A stretch of 64,000 nt of DNA, from contig PYIU01000007.1 in the NCBI GenBank assembly GCA_003415625.1, positions 682,001 to 746,000 on the forward strand, written 5' to 3'. A program made the translations under genes and the position numbers. The notes beneath the pieces are model-generated. The model was not told the DNA's origin. It saw nothing but the letters and a program-made list of their open reading frames with translations, and did no database searches. The stretch is from Aquanectria penicillioides (Eukaryota > Ascomycota > Sordariomycetes > Hypocreales > Nectriaceae). This document shows, piece by piece, positions 10,372-22,799 of this stretch. How positions within the stretch are numbered: position 1 is the first letter of the stretch; the number at the start of each line of letters is the position of its first letter.

Positions 10372-12963
10372 TATAGATAGAGTATAGACGGGGTAGAAAT
10401 ATTCTTGTACTAATAATGCATGTAGAGCGCTTGTCACGAAGTATATATATACCCCAGAGTTTATGAAGTAGGTATGAATGAGAGATTATTCCTTGAGCCT
10501 GCGCGACGCTGGTGATGTGTTTGAAATTGCCGTACGTCTCGCTTTGGCAGTGCCAATATGAAGAAACGACCCAGAAAATACAACGGCCCTGTAGACGAGT
10601 CCAGTTTTTTCCATGTGCTCCATCTAGTGAATAGCCGAGTCAATTCGTGACAAATCTTGCCTCCGACAACGGTGACAGGGGTCTCGGCAACGTTTGGTAC
10701 GAGAGTAAGCAGCAAAAATGTCTGTTCGTGTGATCCTACTCACGGCCCCTTCTGAGATTGAGATGAATTTTTTTGGGAATCAACAACGATTTAGGGATAA
10801 AAAGCGCGGCACTGCTTACTACTTTGTGTGGTTTAGGCATCTCCGTGATGGGTTTTGCCTCCGAGAAGAGACGCGGCACCAAGTCCGGCCGGCTAAATTG
10901 ACTACAGTAAATAACGGTGCGAATGCTCGCTGTTCTTCGCAGCACAGCACTAGCGTGATGATCAACGCGTCTTCTATCTAGATTGCATGTTTGACAACAT
11001 TTACTTCCCGGGAAAACTTGGCACAATCCTGTGGGGGCGTATCCTACCGGCTGTCAGATGATTTGCGGCTTGCCAAAGTCCGGCACTGGCTTTTCTTGGC
11101 CTCGGTTTTAGTGCGTCGATCATCTTGAAGCATCGGAAGACGGCACAGGTCCACTAGCAAACAGCCTTGGTATTCACTGAATGCAGTGCAAAAAAAGGCA
11201 TAGCAAAGCGGATAGTTAGGGCCGAGAAGGTGGTGAGGGAGCTCTTGGCCGGAACTTCGTCAAGGCAAGTAGGTTCGTCAGGCCGTTGGTATTATCTTGG
11301 CAAAAGTAGTCATTGCCTTTGGAGGTGATGCATATGGACCATAACGACGGTGACGATATCAACTACATAATGGCCAAGACAAAGGACGACTTAGATGAAC
11401 AACGAAACTTTCATACATCAAATATGTATCCTTCTTTTCCGACACCGGATGGAAATGTTATCCGAAAAAACAGCGCCAAGTGGCTTGGCGGGCCCTTCGC
11501 CAAGCAGATGAAATGAGATCGTCATGCATCAGGCTATTTCCGTGTTACATCATAGATTTAGTGCAAGCACACACACTCACGCCAAGTCAGTCGCCCAAGT
11601 GTAGTGTAGCGCATGGTATCAAAGAGATCATCATTCTGGCTTCCCACAATTGCCACAGTCCGTCAGCACTGTAAATGCACGATGATGGCATCAGGTGGCG
11701 GGCGACGCGTGAGTTGCCCTCGGCATGGTTCCTCCGCAGCCGCAGCCGCAGCCGCAGGACCAGGAGCAGGCGCATGCTCACTCGCATACCAACACACAAA
11801 ACACGGCGCTTTGTACTGTACATTGTTGAGATTGGGGGCGACGCAGGTACAGTACTCGCGCACGCGAAGGATTTCTGGCATGCCCAGTCCCATCTGCCCA
11901 CCGCTCCCACGGGTGCAGATCTAGTTCCAGATTGGTTGCTTGCCCCTTGATGCAACCCTACCAAAATTGCAGATGGCCATTTTCGTACCGTTTCCATTTG
12001 AGCCTTGTGACAGTGGCATGCCGCGGCCCGCCCCACCCTCTTTTTGTTCTCCCCCATCCCAAACCCGCGGTCGGGATGATGGATGGCGACTGACAGCGTC
12101 TTGAGTGTTTTCCACCGGCCTTCTAGTCAACTACGCCAAACGGCCATACTCCATCACAAGCTTGGCGTCCTGCTGCGTGGGGGGGGGCACCCGAGAGTCT
12201 GGCGCCTCGTTGTTCCCAGTTTCAGAGCGTCGTTTACTAACTGTAACTGACCTTTGCTCTGCTCTCTGTGTAGTTCACCCTGGCCTAACTACCCGATAGC
12301 ATTGATCATAGTCACCTCCGAAGCCGCATAACTACCATCGTATTATTCTCAACAAATAAATTAGTTTATTTCGATTGGATCTCTATTTAGTAAACCTACT
12401 GCTATTGTCCCGCATTATTTACTATTTTTATGTTTGTACAGTGATAACGATGGCTCTGAGCGCTTCTAGGCTAATAACCAGAAGGCCACAATATCCGTTC
12501 AGCATGCCTCACACGTCCTCTCCATCCCCACCATGTATTCGCTACCATCGTCAATATTCATCTCTTCGGGTTAACAAGACCGTGAAATTTAATCCAATCA
12601 ATAAAACTACAAGATTTTGTACAGCCAGACTACTCAACCTCATTTCTCTGCACTGTAGTCAATGAACCCAACTACATTCCTCCACGAATAATCCACTCTG
12701 AGCAAGTCCCCTGAGAACAATTAGAAAACTCGCCAGCGTGCCATAACAGCCGATAGTAGTCCCCACTGGTACACTCTCCATGTTTTATTGCCCTTCTCAG
12801 GACAATATTACACACCCTTGCTACGAAGACAGGGGCGATGGGTGAGGGAAAGGTTTGTCAAGGCCAATTTATTTTCAGTAGTGGGGAGAGCTAACAGAGA
12901 TAGGATCTACTACAAATGAGACAGCGTAAATTTTCTGTCAGTATAGTATAGAAGCTAGCGTTC

Positions 12964-12993
12964 CTGGTTCAAGTCTCGATTGCTTTGAACCAG
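12964..12993. repeat. Inverted repeat, 9-bp arms
   Basis: CTGGTTCAA at 12964-12972 is followed 12 bases later by its exact reverse complement TTGAACCAG at 12985-12993. It could form a small hairpin. It does not fold as a tRNA. Function unknown; chance is possible. Confidence 0.6.
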
Positions 12994-13492
12994 TTCACCT
13001 CTCCTTCAGTGATATGTCAAACTGTAAGTTACATGCTTGTTACAGATCACTGAAAGATGGGAACTAACTGGGTCACATGATCGCACAGGGAAATTAAATT
13101 TGAATTGTGTAGCAGTGCGCTAGCTATTCGTCGTGTATCTAACAAGGTCGTAGACAACTGCTGCTGACACCCGTCTTCACACAGATGTCAAGTTAGGACT
13201 GGTTTCGAGCGTTGCTTAGAATTCACATAGCAAAGAATACGCTGACCATCAAATAAATCTCAGTGGATTATTTATTATTACTTGAAGACATATGTTGATC
13301 AATTACCCTTAAAATGTTTCTCTTCTCAATGCGGGCTCTGTCACTTTGCTGTTGTCACAACAGTGCCCATGATATAGATTATGGCCTCACCTCGCCTTCC
13401 TAAGCTGATAAATATCACCTATCATTTCTCAACTTCACATAGTGAAACAAGTAGCAGCTATCTTCTTTTTTATCCCATCTGGTTTGAAGATT

Positions 13493-13539
13493 GGTGACAA
13501 ACTCAAATCTAGATTGAGTCAAGCTTCGAGTTTGTCACC
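13493..13539. repeat. Inverted repeat, 12-bp perfect arms
   Basis: GGTGACAAACTC at 13493-13504 pairs perfectly with GAGTTTGTCACC at 13528-13539. The 23-base spacer itself contains the palindrome AATCTAGATT. It stands in AT-rich non-coding sequence. It could be a hairpin transcript, a binding site for a dimeric protein, or a relic of a small inverted-repeat element. Confidence 0.7.
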
Positions 13540-16260
13540 ACCATGTCTGAAACCGATAGATTACAGCAGTAGTATGATGACTCCAGTATCTTGAACTAGG
13601 TAGGAAGGACTCATGCAGTCATTGGCACTGCTTGGGTAGTAATGTAATGTGAAATCATCTGCATATCATCTAGGCCAGTTCCTATTGCACTCAGCAAGCC
13701 TGCCACGTAAATGTGAGGCTACCCATGATTTTCCAATTAAATATCAGCCTCTTTTATGTCTTTAGAGCTCTGGATAAATGCAATGGTGCACTTAGCAGAC
13801 TTCGCAGCTTAAAGAAATTGTTAGCATTGGCTCTGGCTAATTAATATGCTCGGAAGCTTGGGCGGCGTTCGTTAGCAAAGTAAAGATTCATACATGACTA
13901 GTTTTGATGTGTAATCCGCATGACTAAATAAGGGCTCTGGGTACTGCTATAAGATAAACTGAATTTACGAGGAACTCATGAGCCTGAAAATGGATTGTAA
14001 ATATAGTCTGAGAACAAATCCAAGGCATAATCATGATGTTGATCTACTACTACATGGTTGACTCTGAACCTATACACTGTGGTGTCACTTGTTGCCCAAG
14101 CCTAGGAGGCTTCCAACCAGTGAATCTGACCAATGCGCCTTGTGTAATGCACACACTGCCGCGTTCGGGGGGGCTATTTTGTATCATCTAGTGGTTTACT
14201 TAGGTGTTCTATAAACGCAGGCTTTTAATCGCCTTAAGAGCTAACCATTGAATTGTTTTCACAACCTCCCAGCTTTGTATCCATCCCGTACCGTGCCTTC
14301 CAAGGAACGAAAAAATGGGAGTTTAGGAGACGCTGACATTTTATGCTATTTTTTCCATAGCCAATGGTTACAGTGACACGGTCGAAAAAGAGAGCAGCGA
14401 CAAGAGCTTCTTGACTTGAACTACATCACAGTCATTGCATCATGACCGAACTTGCATCATCGAGAGAGTAGTGGGCGTGAGGAATTACTGAATCCAAGTA
14501 GCTCCTAGCGATAAGCAGCTTTTACCCTCAGTACCACGTTTCTTCCTTTGAGCGTGAGGCGATAAAACAATACGAGCAACATTCAAGTTTCAAGACTTGT
14601 CAGACCTAACCAGGCCATTGCACCATGTCTAATGAGCAACGGGAAACGGCTTTTCCCGCAGTCTGGGGGTGCTATCGGATAGGATCCCGGACATGCTTAA
14701 CGCAATAGGGTTAGGGCGCTTCTGTTTCCAACACTTCACATTGATCAAGACAATTACAGTCCTGTCATTTTCCAAGCGTATATGAGAGTTACCAGTAGAC
14801 CATGTTTCATCCAGGTCTAGCAATGTCCTTTCTATCCCTCTAAACTACATGGCAATGTAGGTATTAAGCCTAGAATCACCAGGTACCCACGTTTTCGATC
14901 CTTGAAGCTCTTTACCTTCCAGAGCGTTGCTTATGGTGTGCTCTGGCAGCCAGGGAAATTTAGCAAGCTAGCGCGGGGTCACAAGAGGAAAGATGGAGGA
15001 GAACGGGGCCGAGAAGAACTGGCGCAAAAAGCCGTTTGTGGGGTCCAGCAAGGCTGTGCCACCATTGGCCACTTTGCTTCCGGAGCCTCAACACCATGCA
15101 TTTGAGTCGTGACATGGGAAGCAACGACATGGCACAGTTGCAGGAGCTATTCGACAAACAGGCCAGTGGCAAACCACAAAATCAACGCTCCAGCACATGT
15201 AGCTACTTGAAGCCATTCCAAGAATTGGACAAGGATCCTGAGTATCTATTCCCCGCACCAATGGAACAGCACCCCTGTAGAAGTATTCGCTGGGGCTGAT
15301 CTTATCGGATATATTGCAATTCGGCATGGAATTGGCTCCCGAAAGTTGACAATAATATGCCAATAAAGGCCATGTACGATGAGACTAAAATATGCACCAA
15401 GAGGAATATCGTTAACAGGGCTGAACTACAAAACCATATCTCGGACGCACCTCTCTAAATGTGGAGTGGATTAATGGGATCTTGTGGGCCGTGTCGACTT
15501 TTGCGATAACCAGCCTCGTTATTTGAGAACCGAGTTTGAAACAAAACGGCAATCCATTACGAATGATACCCCAGCCATTGGCCCGGACAGGCGCAATGGC
15601 AGGGGATCCACTGCGGGATCCAGTTCAGTTTACTCCTAGCCAGCGTTTGGGCTCGAACGATCTGACCTCGGCGGCAATGGATTCGCAGTCCTTCACTTAT
15701 AATGAGAATTATTTAGGGCCACTTGCATCTCAAATTCTGGGAGAATGAGCAATCCATTGGGTCCCTCATTGAAGCTGCCGAGGTTCAGTTTCGTCTGCAA
15801 ACGCACAGTCCCTCTACATAGTACTTTGTCCAGAATCTGCAAAATCGGGCCTTTGTGGATCCCCTTCTCTCCTTGGAGGGCCAACAGAGTGCCAACCGGT
15901 TGTTATCTCCGTTTTATATCTGAGGACAAAGGTCCCTTGTTATCCCTGTCCCTGGTTCCTTGACAGCAAAACCTTCCAGTAAGAGTGGCGACATCAGCAC
16001 AAGTCTTCGTGCGATAGGGTTCGGCGCCCGTCAAACGCCGATGAACGACGTTACCTCCGGGATAATAAGGTAGTATACCGACCGCCACGACGTGCAGATG
16101 TCCATTGAGTTACGTCAGCTGCATTTTTAAGCGAGAATTTAATCACGCAACCTCGGCGGTTATGCAAAGTTGAGGCCATGCCAGAATGTGTGCCGGAAAA
16201 TAAGAAGCCAATGCCGACCATTGCATTTCCATCCTCTGCCTCTCTCGACTAGCGGCGAAC

Positions 16261-18028
16261 ATGTGGAAAGTGGATGTCAAGAACGCAAACGGCGAAGTCT
16301 CTCTCCAGAGGGCGTTCGCCCTCTTGCTTTTGATAGGAGTCTGCCACGTTGTCGCTTTGATAATCTACAGGCTGTATTTTCACCCCCTTGCCAAGTTTCC
16401 GGGCCCATTCTGGGCACGTATTTCCGCTTTTCCTGCATACTACCACACCCTGAAGCGCGATAGACATCTCTGGTTCTGGAGTTTGCAGCAGAAATATGGT
16501 GCGACATGCTATTTTCAATGAAAAATACGATGTTTCTAACACACCAGCACAGGACCCAACCTTCGAATCACTCCCAATAGTGTTCTCATCAACACCCCCA
16601 CTGGGGTCAAAAACATTTACAGCAAACAGGCAAACATCCAAAAGTCCGAGTACTACAAGGCCTATCCTCGAACTGTCGACTCTATGACCACCTGGAACTC
16701 CATCGACAAGAAGGTTCATACACGCAAGCGCCGTGTGTTGGCTCATGCTTTTTCGGAAAAGGCCATTCGTTCATCTGAGGAATTCGTGCACTCAAATGTT
16801 GACCGGTGGTGTAAACTTATCGATTCTGAAATTGGAGAGAACGAATTTTCCAAGCCGTTGAACATGGCTAACTGGCTCAACTATTTGGTCTTTGACATCT
16901 TGGGAGACCTCTGCTTCGGCGAGTCCTTCAACATGAAGGAGCCCGAGAGTGAGCTACGATATGCTCCAGAGCTGATCCTTTCTTATTTCAGCATTCTACA
17001 CCCGGTAGGCTAATCATATTCCTTTAGTGGAGCTTAGGTGTTCAATCAAGTCAGTAAAGACTAACTTCATGTAGATTGCCTTCTCTCCATTCACTCCATT
17101 CTTCAACTGGCTGAAGCCACGAGGTCTTAACCAGCTTATGCTAAAGACTGCCCCAGCGGCTATCCAGAACTGGCAAGCTTTTGTTGAGACATGCTTTGCC
17201 AAGAGAGCCAAGGCGGAGGAAGACATCCAGGGCAAGGGAACGCCGGAAAGCGAAATTCGAAAAGATTTCTTTCACTATCTATTCAAGGCCGTCGACCCAG
17301 ACACTGGCAAGCCGGGATACACCCCGGAGGAACTTTACGGCGAGACTGAGCTGCTAATCATCGCTGGCTCCGACACCACCTCGATCTCTCTAGCAGCCGC
17401 GCTCTTCTATCTCGTGCGATATCCAGAGGTTCAGCGAAAGCTTGCGGAGGAAGTTCGATCGACCTTCTCCAGCCTCGCTGAGATCAAGGGAGGCACAGAA
17501 ATGTCATCTTGCAAGTACCTTCACGCAGTTATTGAGGAGAGTCTCCGAATGAGCCCCCCAGGTCCTGGAGATTTGTCTCGGGAGGTTTCCCCTGGTGGTG
17601 CTGTTGTTGACGGGCATTTCTTGCCTCAGGGCATCAAGGTTAGCTCGGCAATCTACTGCCTCCACTACAATGAGCAAATATACCCAGAACCCTTCAAGTT
17701 CCGCCCGGAACGATGGATCGTCGATGAGAACGATACAACGGGGGCCTCGGCGGAGGAAGTTGCACTAGCACAGAGCGGCTTTTGTGCCTTTTCCGCGGGG
17801 CCGCGCAACTGCCTTGGCAAGAATTTGGCCTATCTAGAAATGAGCATTGTCGTTGCCAAGCTCATCTTCCAGTTTGATCTACAGCAGGACCCAACGAACA
17901 ATATTGGAGGAGGTGGCCCAGATGCCGGGTTTGGTCGCGAACATGTTGACCAGTACCAGTTGTACGATGTCTTTGTTTCTATCCGTGACGGACCTATGGT
18001 GCAATTCAAGAGAAAACAGGAGAACTAG
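16261..18028 (+). CDS. Cytochrome P450 monooxygenase
   Basis: Membrane-anchored haem-thiolate monooxygenase that inserts one oxygen atom from O2 using electrons from P450 reductase. Three exons: 16261-16498, 16553-17004 and 17075-18028, total 1644 nt, 547 residues, a normal length. An N-terminal hydrophobic helix (about 19-37) is followed by the microsomal hinge HPLAKFPGPF. Visible signatures are the I-helix AGSDTT (327-332), K-helix ExxR (E385-R388), FRPERW, and the haem loop FSAGPRNCLG with the iron-ligand Cys at about 476. Intron 1 is 54 nt with a CTAAC branch site. The sequence resembles the large fungal groups annotated as benzoate 4-monooxygenase or trichothecene-type hydroxylases, but family and substrate cannot be fixed by eye. 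Neighbours are a broken MFS exporter and a transcription regulator on the same strand, suggesting secondary metabolism or detoxification. Confidence 0.93.
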
Positions 18029-18673
18029 TACGCAAATATTTGTTTCATATCCTATGAGTAGGGGTAAAAGTGCGAAATTCTTCGGGAGCGCATGCACCAG
18101 ATGGTCTAAGAAGCAGCAGAAAGTTACTAGGAACATGTTTACCGACAATGGTTTGGGACCTCCGGGCTGGTGGCTTCGTTGTAGAATTCAGTGGAAGACT
18201 TCAGGAAGCGCGGAATTTCAGTTGCCCTTCATTCATCTCGAAATGATCTATTGTCTTCGAATCCACTCCCCAAAACCCATGTTAGGAATACAACATTAGG
18301 CACAACTTAGCATGATAATTGTGATCAGACCAACACATGCCCGTGCGATAATATCCCCAGTGTTTCCTTCTGAAATATCTCAATGTACCCACAAAGCCCC
18401 GTTGGCAAGTGGCAAGCTAAACATACGTGTGACGACGGCAAGATAACCCCCATGCTTCTATGGACACTTCAAACGCAGAAGCCAACCTTCAACAAGTTCT
18501 AGTATCAAACAGCGGCTAGTAGATATAGCTACGTAAAGCTTCTAGCGAGATCTACTGGTATATAGTAGTGCCATTTGGCATGCTACGGTTGAGGATATTT
18601 CTTGAGACATCCTATCCGAATTGGTGAAGGCCATGTGCACCAACAGCGAGTAGCCCTTGGACAATTTTAGTTC
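18029..18673. other. Spacer between P450 and MFS pseudogene
   Basis: 3' flank of the P450 gene and 5' flank of the MFS remnant. The P450 stop is followed by a 150-codon frame in another phase that overlaps the P450 3' end and has no domain. Nothing further is seen. Confidence 0.4.
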
Positions 18674-19190
18674 ATGTCCCAAACCAGTGTTATTGAGCTC
18701 CAAGAAGCTCCTTTGAACCCATTCGCTCCCCTACGCCCAGGAGTGTGGGCAGACAATATCCACCAGGTTCTCCACGAGATTCTTCACCACCATTGGCTAC
18801 TCCACACAATGCTCCTCCGAACTCTCACGTTTTTGCAGCTGTTCCCTCGGCGAATCTAAGCCCTACAGCAAGATTGTTCATTACAACTCTCCTCGTTTGT
18901 GCGAATATCGTTCAGGTAACCGAACCCTCAGCCATCTTAAACATACATAGCTAATAACCGGTGGAAGTTTGTTTCCAACTTCATCACTTTCGGTGGCGGA
19001 CTGGCCCTCAGTGAGAGCCTAGGTCGAACATCCGGTCCGGGTCAGTCAAACTGAATGGCAGCAGCGCACCCGTAGGCATCCCAAATATAACTTATAAATG
19101 AATGCTCAAGGCAGCGACTGACCTCGGTCCCCCTTTTTTTTTTTTCCTATGAGGCTCACCCAAGGAGCAGTTGTTCTCGTATTGTCTATT
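18674..19190 (+). pseudogene. MFS transporter N-terminal fragment, broken
   Basis: Remains of a major facilitator (drug:H+ antiporter type) gene. From ATG 18674 the frame reads MSQTSVIELQEAPLNPFAPL, then needs a one-base shift in the GGG run near 18747 to continue through a Pro/Ser-rich cytoplasmic tail into the first membrane helix (ARLFITTLLVCANIVQ). An intron 18916-18967 joins to FVSNFITFGGGLALSESLG and SGPGQSN. There a TGA at 19052-19054 stands where the family has Trp (NWMAAxYPLTQG). After the stop MAAAHP continues, and a second normal-looking intron (19072-19153, CTGAC branch, long pyrimidine tract) joins in phase to LTQGAVVLV. Similarity ends there, before helix 3; the rest of the transporter is absent. 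Two in-phase introns show that this was once a working gene. It lies between the P450 and regulator genes on the same strand. Confidence 0.8.
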
Positions 19191-19463
19191 TCTGAGCGAG
19201 GATTTGCATTGTTCTGGATTTCCATGAATTTCAAGCTTTTCTTGATGCAGAATGCCGAGCAGGTAGAGACGAGTACTCAAAAGCTGATCTGTCGAGCTAG
19301 ATACAATCTTACCTGAAGGCATCTTTACCAAAATTCTTGTCACGAAATGATGTAACGCAATTATCTGCTCCATCCCAACCAGTCGAGTTCCCCCTCAGAC
19401 TGAGAATATTGCGGCTGAAGGTTCAACCGATGCCCCACTCCAAGCCAACATCGCATCTCAGCC
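19191..19463. other. Short spacer upstream of the regulator gene
   Basis: This is where a 5' exon with a Zn2Cys6 cluster would be expected. All three plus frames were read: no CxxC-x6-C type pattern is present. The frame across 19349-19500 is open and Pro/Ala/Ser-rich and could be a missed exon or linker, but carries no zinc cluster. Confidence 0.4.
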
Positions 19464-21917
19464 ATGCATCCGTCCATCTGTGTGTCTTACCATCCCGCAG
19501 TGTCCGGCATGTCGCGTGTCTCCAATAGCGATGAGTCCTCGCCGCGAACTGTGCAGGAGAGAGGCTCGTTGCGCACGCGGGAGGAGGGCAAAAGCCAGTT
19601 CATCGGCAGCTCCAGCGGCGTCTACTTCGTCAACACGGTGAGACGGGCTTTTTCTGATGCCAATGCCCGGCTCTCGTCTGTGCTACGAGACGCCGCACAC
19701 CCGTCGCCAGAAGACTGCATCGTTGCCGATGACGAGCTGGAGGGCAACGTTGTCCATCGACCTCGCAGAGCCGAGGAAAATGGCGACAATCCCTTCAGCT
19801 CCGCGTCCACCTCGCGGGCAGCGTCTGCCACGCCAGCCTCCCTCTCGTATGGCCTCGGGATTCCGCTGGAGCTGGGCCGGCCGCCGCCCTCGGACGTGGC
19901 ACAGCATCTCTTCATGACATATTTCCAGACCTGGCACCGATTCTTCCCTTTTCTACATGGACCAACTCTACTCAAGGACTTGGAGGGCCTGTACAGCTTC
20001 GTCGATGAGCAGCCAAGAAACGATGCTGCCCCGCAGCAAGCACGCACAACCCCTTTGAATCTGGCCCGGGTCATTGCTCTGCAATGCGTATTCAATCTGG
20101 CAAGCCTCTATAGCAGCACCGAATTGCCCTCTGCTTGTCGTATTAATAAGCCCGCCGATGTGATATCCTGCCTACCTAGTCTCGCTGCCAAGAGTGACAT
20201 TGTCTCAATCCAGGCTCTGTTTGCCGCTCAACTGCTGCTAGTGGCCCGAATGTCGCTTCGAACTGCTGCAGCTGTCGGTGGGCTTCTCTCGCGCTCCATC
20301 TTCATGGCTGGTCTTCATCGGTGTCCCGTACGGTATCGGGATATATCCCTGGACGACTGCGACCTTCGGAAGAGATTATTCTGGAGCATCTACGTCCTCG
20401 ATCGATACCTTTCCCAAGCTCTAGGGCACCCATTAGGGATCCAAGACTCCGATATTGACGTCTGTCCGCTGATCGGGCCCGAGGTTCATCATCATTTTCA
20501 GCCCGCTGCTCCATACGAGTCGGATGACGCGAGAATTTATGCCAACACAACACCATCAAGGGTGGGTTCTCAAAGAGGTAGCGCCGCACCGCCATCTCTG
20601 GTCAATGACAGCCACATGAGTCCATTTCCACCTGCAAATCAAGACGCCTCAAATCCGAAGAACGACCGTCATCTAATACTAGCATTTCACACTCAATACT
20701 CGAACCTTCTCGGGCAAACTTTGGAACTATTTCACAAATCTATTCACGTCCGATCCATGGACACAAGCTCAATTCTCTCTCTCAAAACACGAATAAATGT
20801 GTGGTGGAACTCTCTTCCTTCATCCCAGCAAGAATTCACCCCGCCTCCTAAAACCATTGCTCAAAATCGGAACCGGGAGTTCAGCGAGCCAGCTTTCTTC
20901 ATCTTACTCCACAGCCAGGTGAATCTCCTCATCAACCGGCCATGGCTTTCTCTAGAGCCTTCCTCTCCTGAATTTCAGTCCGCCCTTCAGATCTGCATCA
21001 GCGAATCGCGCCAAATCATTAACATCATGAGAAAGCAACAAAGTGCCGGATATGCATTGTTTTGGCCTGGTTTCCTGTCTGCCACTTGGATGGCAGGCAT
21101 TGTCCTCGCATTTGCATGCCAGCTACAACTCTATCCAATTGACAAAGGGCAAAGGTAAGCACACTCAGAATCCTATCCGCTGCTGTCCTGTAGATTGCGC
21201 CTTTTTTTTTTTTTCCTTTTTTCCTTTTTTGGCCAAGAGCTACATCTCACTTTTTTTATGGCCGTGTTCAGCTACTAGGCGGTGCAGAATCTGCTGCTAA
21301 TTCATCCTAGAGAAATCAAGGTCTGCTTAGAGGTCCTCTTTGCCATGTCGGGTCGATGGCGGCTGGCGAAAAATTGTCACAGTGTATTATACGATCTTCA
21401 GGAAGCATTTCAAGAGAATAGAAGCTCCGAGGAGTGTTTACCCTTTGGTCTACCAGCTTCAACACCAAATGTTAATTTCTCAGTTCTTGACCAACAAAGG
21501 ACGCGTCAAGCACCGGATTCCCTTTTGGTAGATAACCTACAGGGCTCTAGGAAAAGGAGACGAGTTGATCGGGACTCATCAAATCGGTCAGATGACACTT
21601 TCATCTCCCCATCGCAAACTGGACCAGATCGATCCAGGCATGAAACTGAACATCCAAATAAACCGGCGTCTGTTTTCAATCCCAATCTAGGAGAAGGCCT
21701 CTGTTCCATCACAAATGCCCCGACAGGACATGCGCCCTCAGAAGCCACGGGAGTTGCAGCAACTGGATACACGGATGATACTTCGTGGATCGGCAATCCG
21801 GGAGGGCCGGGCAGTTGGGATAGTGGAATACCGGACTTGCTTGCAGGTGTTACTTGGGAGTCATTATTACATGCCGTCGATCAGGATAACTTTGGTTGGG
21901 ACACATTAGATCAATAG
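19464..21917 (+). CDS. Fungal_trans regulator without visible Zn2Cys6 domain
   Basis: Probable pathway-type transcription regulator. Two exons, 19464-21154 and 21311-21917, total 2298 nt, 765 residues; the intron joins GGGCAAAG to AGAAATC in phase. The middle region is a fungal-specific transcription factor domain (PF04082 type): QHLFMTYFQTWHRFFPFLHG (about 146-165), later GGLLSRSIFMAGLHR and RKRLFWSIYVLDRYLSQALG with the typical RRxxWW-like helix. A basic RKRRRVDR patch in exon 2 is a likely nuclear signal, followed by an acidic/Gly-rich tail ending in WESLLHAVDQDNFGWDTLDQ. The N-terminal Cys cluster that normally gives DNA binding is not found within the gene or the 270 bases upstream, so the protein may be truncated, act through a partner, or have an unrecognised distant exon. 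An alternative start is the ATG at 19509. It adjoins the P450 and MFS remnants and may once have controlled them. Confidence 0.8.
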
Positions 21918-22799
21918 GGAGATACCTTGCTGCCGTACGAATGAAGATGCCATCCAAGTTAGGTAACAAGCATCGGATGGAAATCGCTCCACCTGAGTTA
22001 GACAATTTCCATTGAATTTGATCACGTCTTGTGTGCAAGACCAAGTGTCCTAAATATTGCCTTCTGCGTAGCGAGCTAGAGTTGTGGGTGAATACGGGTC
22101 GCGAACAGGGATTTAGTGAGTTTAAGACTAGTGGGTGTGCGAGTCTATCTTTTCAGTATCCTTGACTTTTAGAGGATATTTATAAGCATGTATAAGTACA
22201 TATATATATCATACTAATGTCTGACAACGTGAAGCATTGGGATACGGCTCATCGGCGGGCTCGCCCCGCCTTCGCGAAGCCACTGCAGCCTTTACGAACT
22301 GCTACTTTGCCCCGAAACGGCAGGTTTTACTTACATTCTGGGCAGGATCACTTGTATCAAATTAAATGGAAGCCAGAGTGTTTGGAAGTTCAGCAATCTT
22401 TTCTTATAGTCTATTAACGCGCTTCCGAACCAACGAATCACCTTCATAAGTGCAGATGATCTGGCCAACGCCGAAGATTTCAGAGAAATTTTGAGGGAAC
22501 ATTGAAATTATTGGGTCTATTTATCGTAAATTTATCTGTGCTGAAAGTTTCTTGCTGAAAATTGGCAACTAGCTGATATAACCAAACTATCAATAGTTGG
22601 GGGAAGTTTACAAAGATTTTGGCAGCTTGTTCCAGGTAGATTCTGGCCATCATGAGTTATTCCAGGGCTACAAAGCTTGATGGCACCAGTATTGTTCGCC
22701 GAATGTCAGCTCTAAATTTGCAGGTGCGACACAATAAGATAAGATTACTATCAATTGAACTCCGCAAATAGTGATCTATTGAGAGACTTGATATTATGT
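21918..22799. other. Convergent spacer, no gene seen
   Basis: The regulator (plus) and HET gene (minus) converge here. The sequence is AT-rich, with short frames under 70 codons, a TATATATAT tract near 22200, and nothing recognisable. Confidence 0.45.

Larger units (their letters stand above)
10372..16260. other. Gene-poor, AT-richer 5.9-kb region
   Basis: No gene can be supported. Base composition becomes visibly more AT-rich from about 12.3 kb. Between 12.7 and 14.6 kb there is not even a 60-codon open frame. Two short perfect inverted repeats occur (12964-12993 and 13493-13539). A minus-strand frame at 14629-14823 and a plus-strand one at 15536-15748 look slightly protein-like but have no recognisable domain. 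The stretch may be decayed transposon or gene sequence, but nothing is complete enough to name. Confidence 0.45.

Noticed and set aside
12964..12993. Hairpin with GGTTCAA resembling a tRNA T-loop
   Set aside because: No acceptor stem, D arm or anticodon stem around it; simple inverted repeat.
14629..14823. 64-codon minus-strand frame with protein-like composition
   Set aside because: No match I can name, no extension by splicing that I could find, and surroundings are gene-free; at most a relic.
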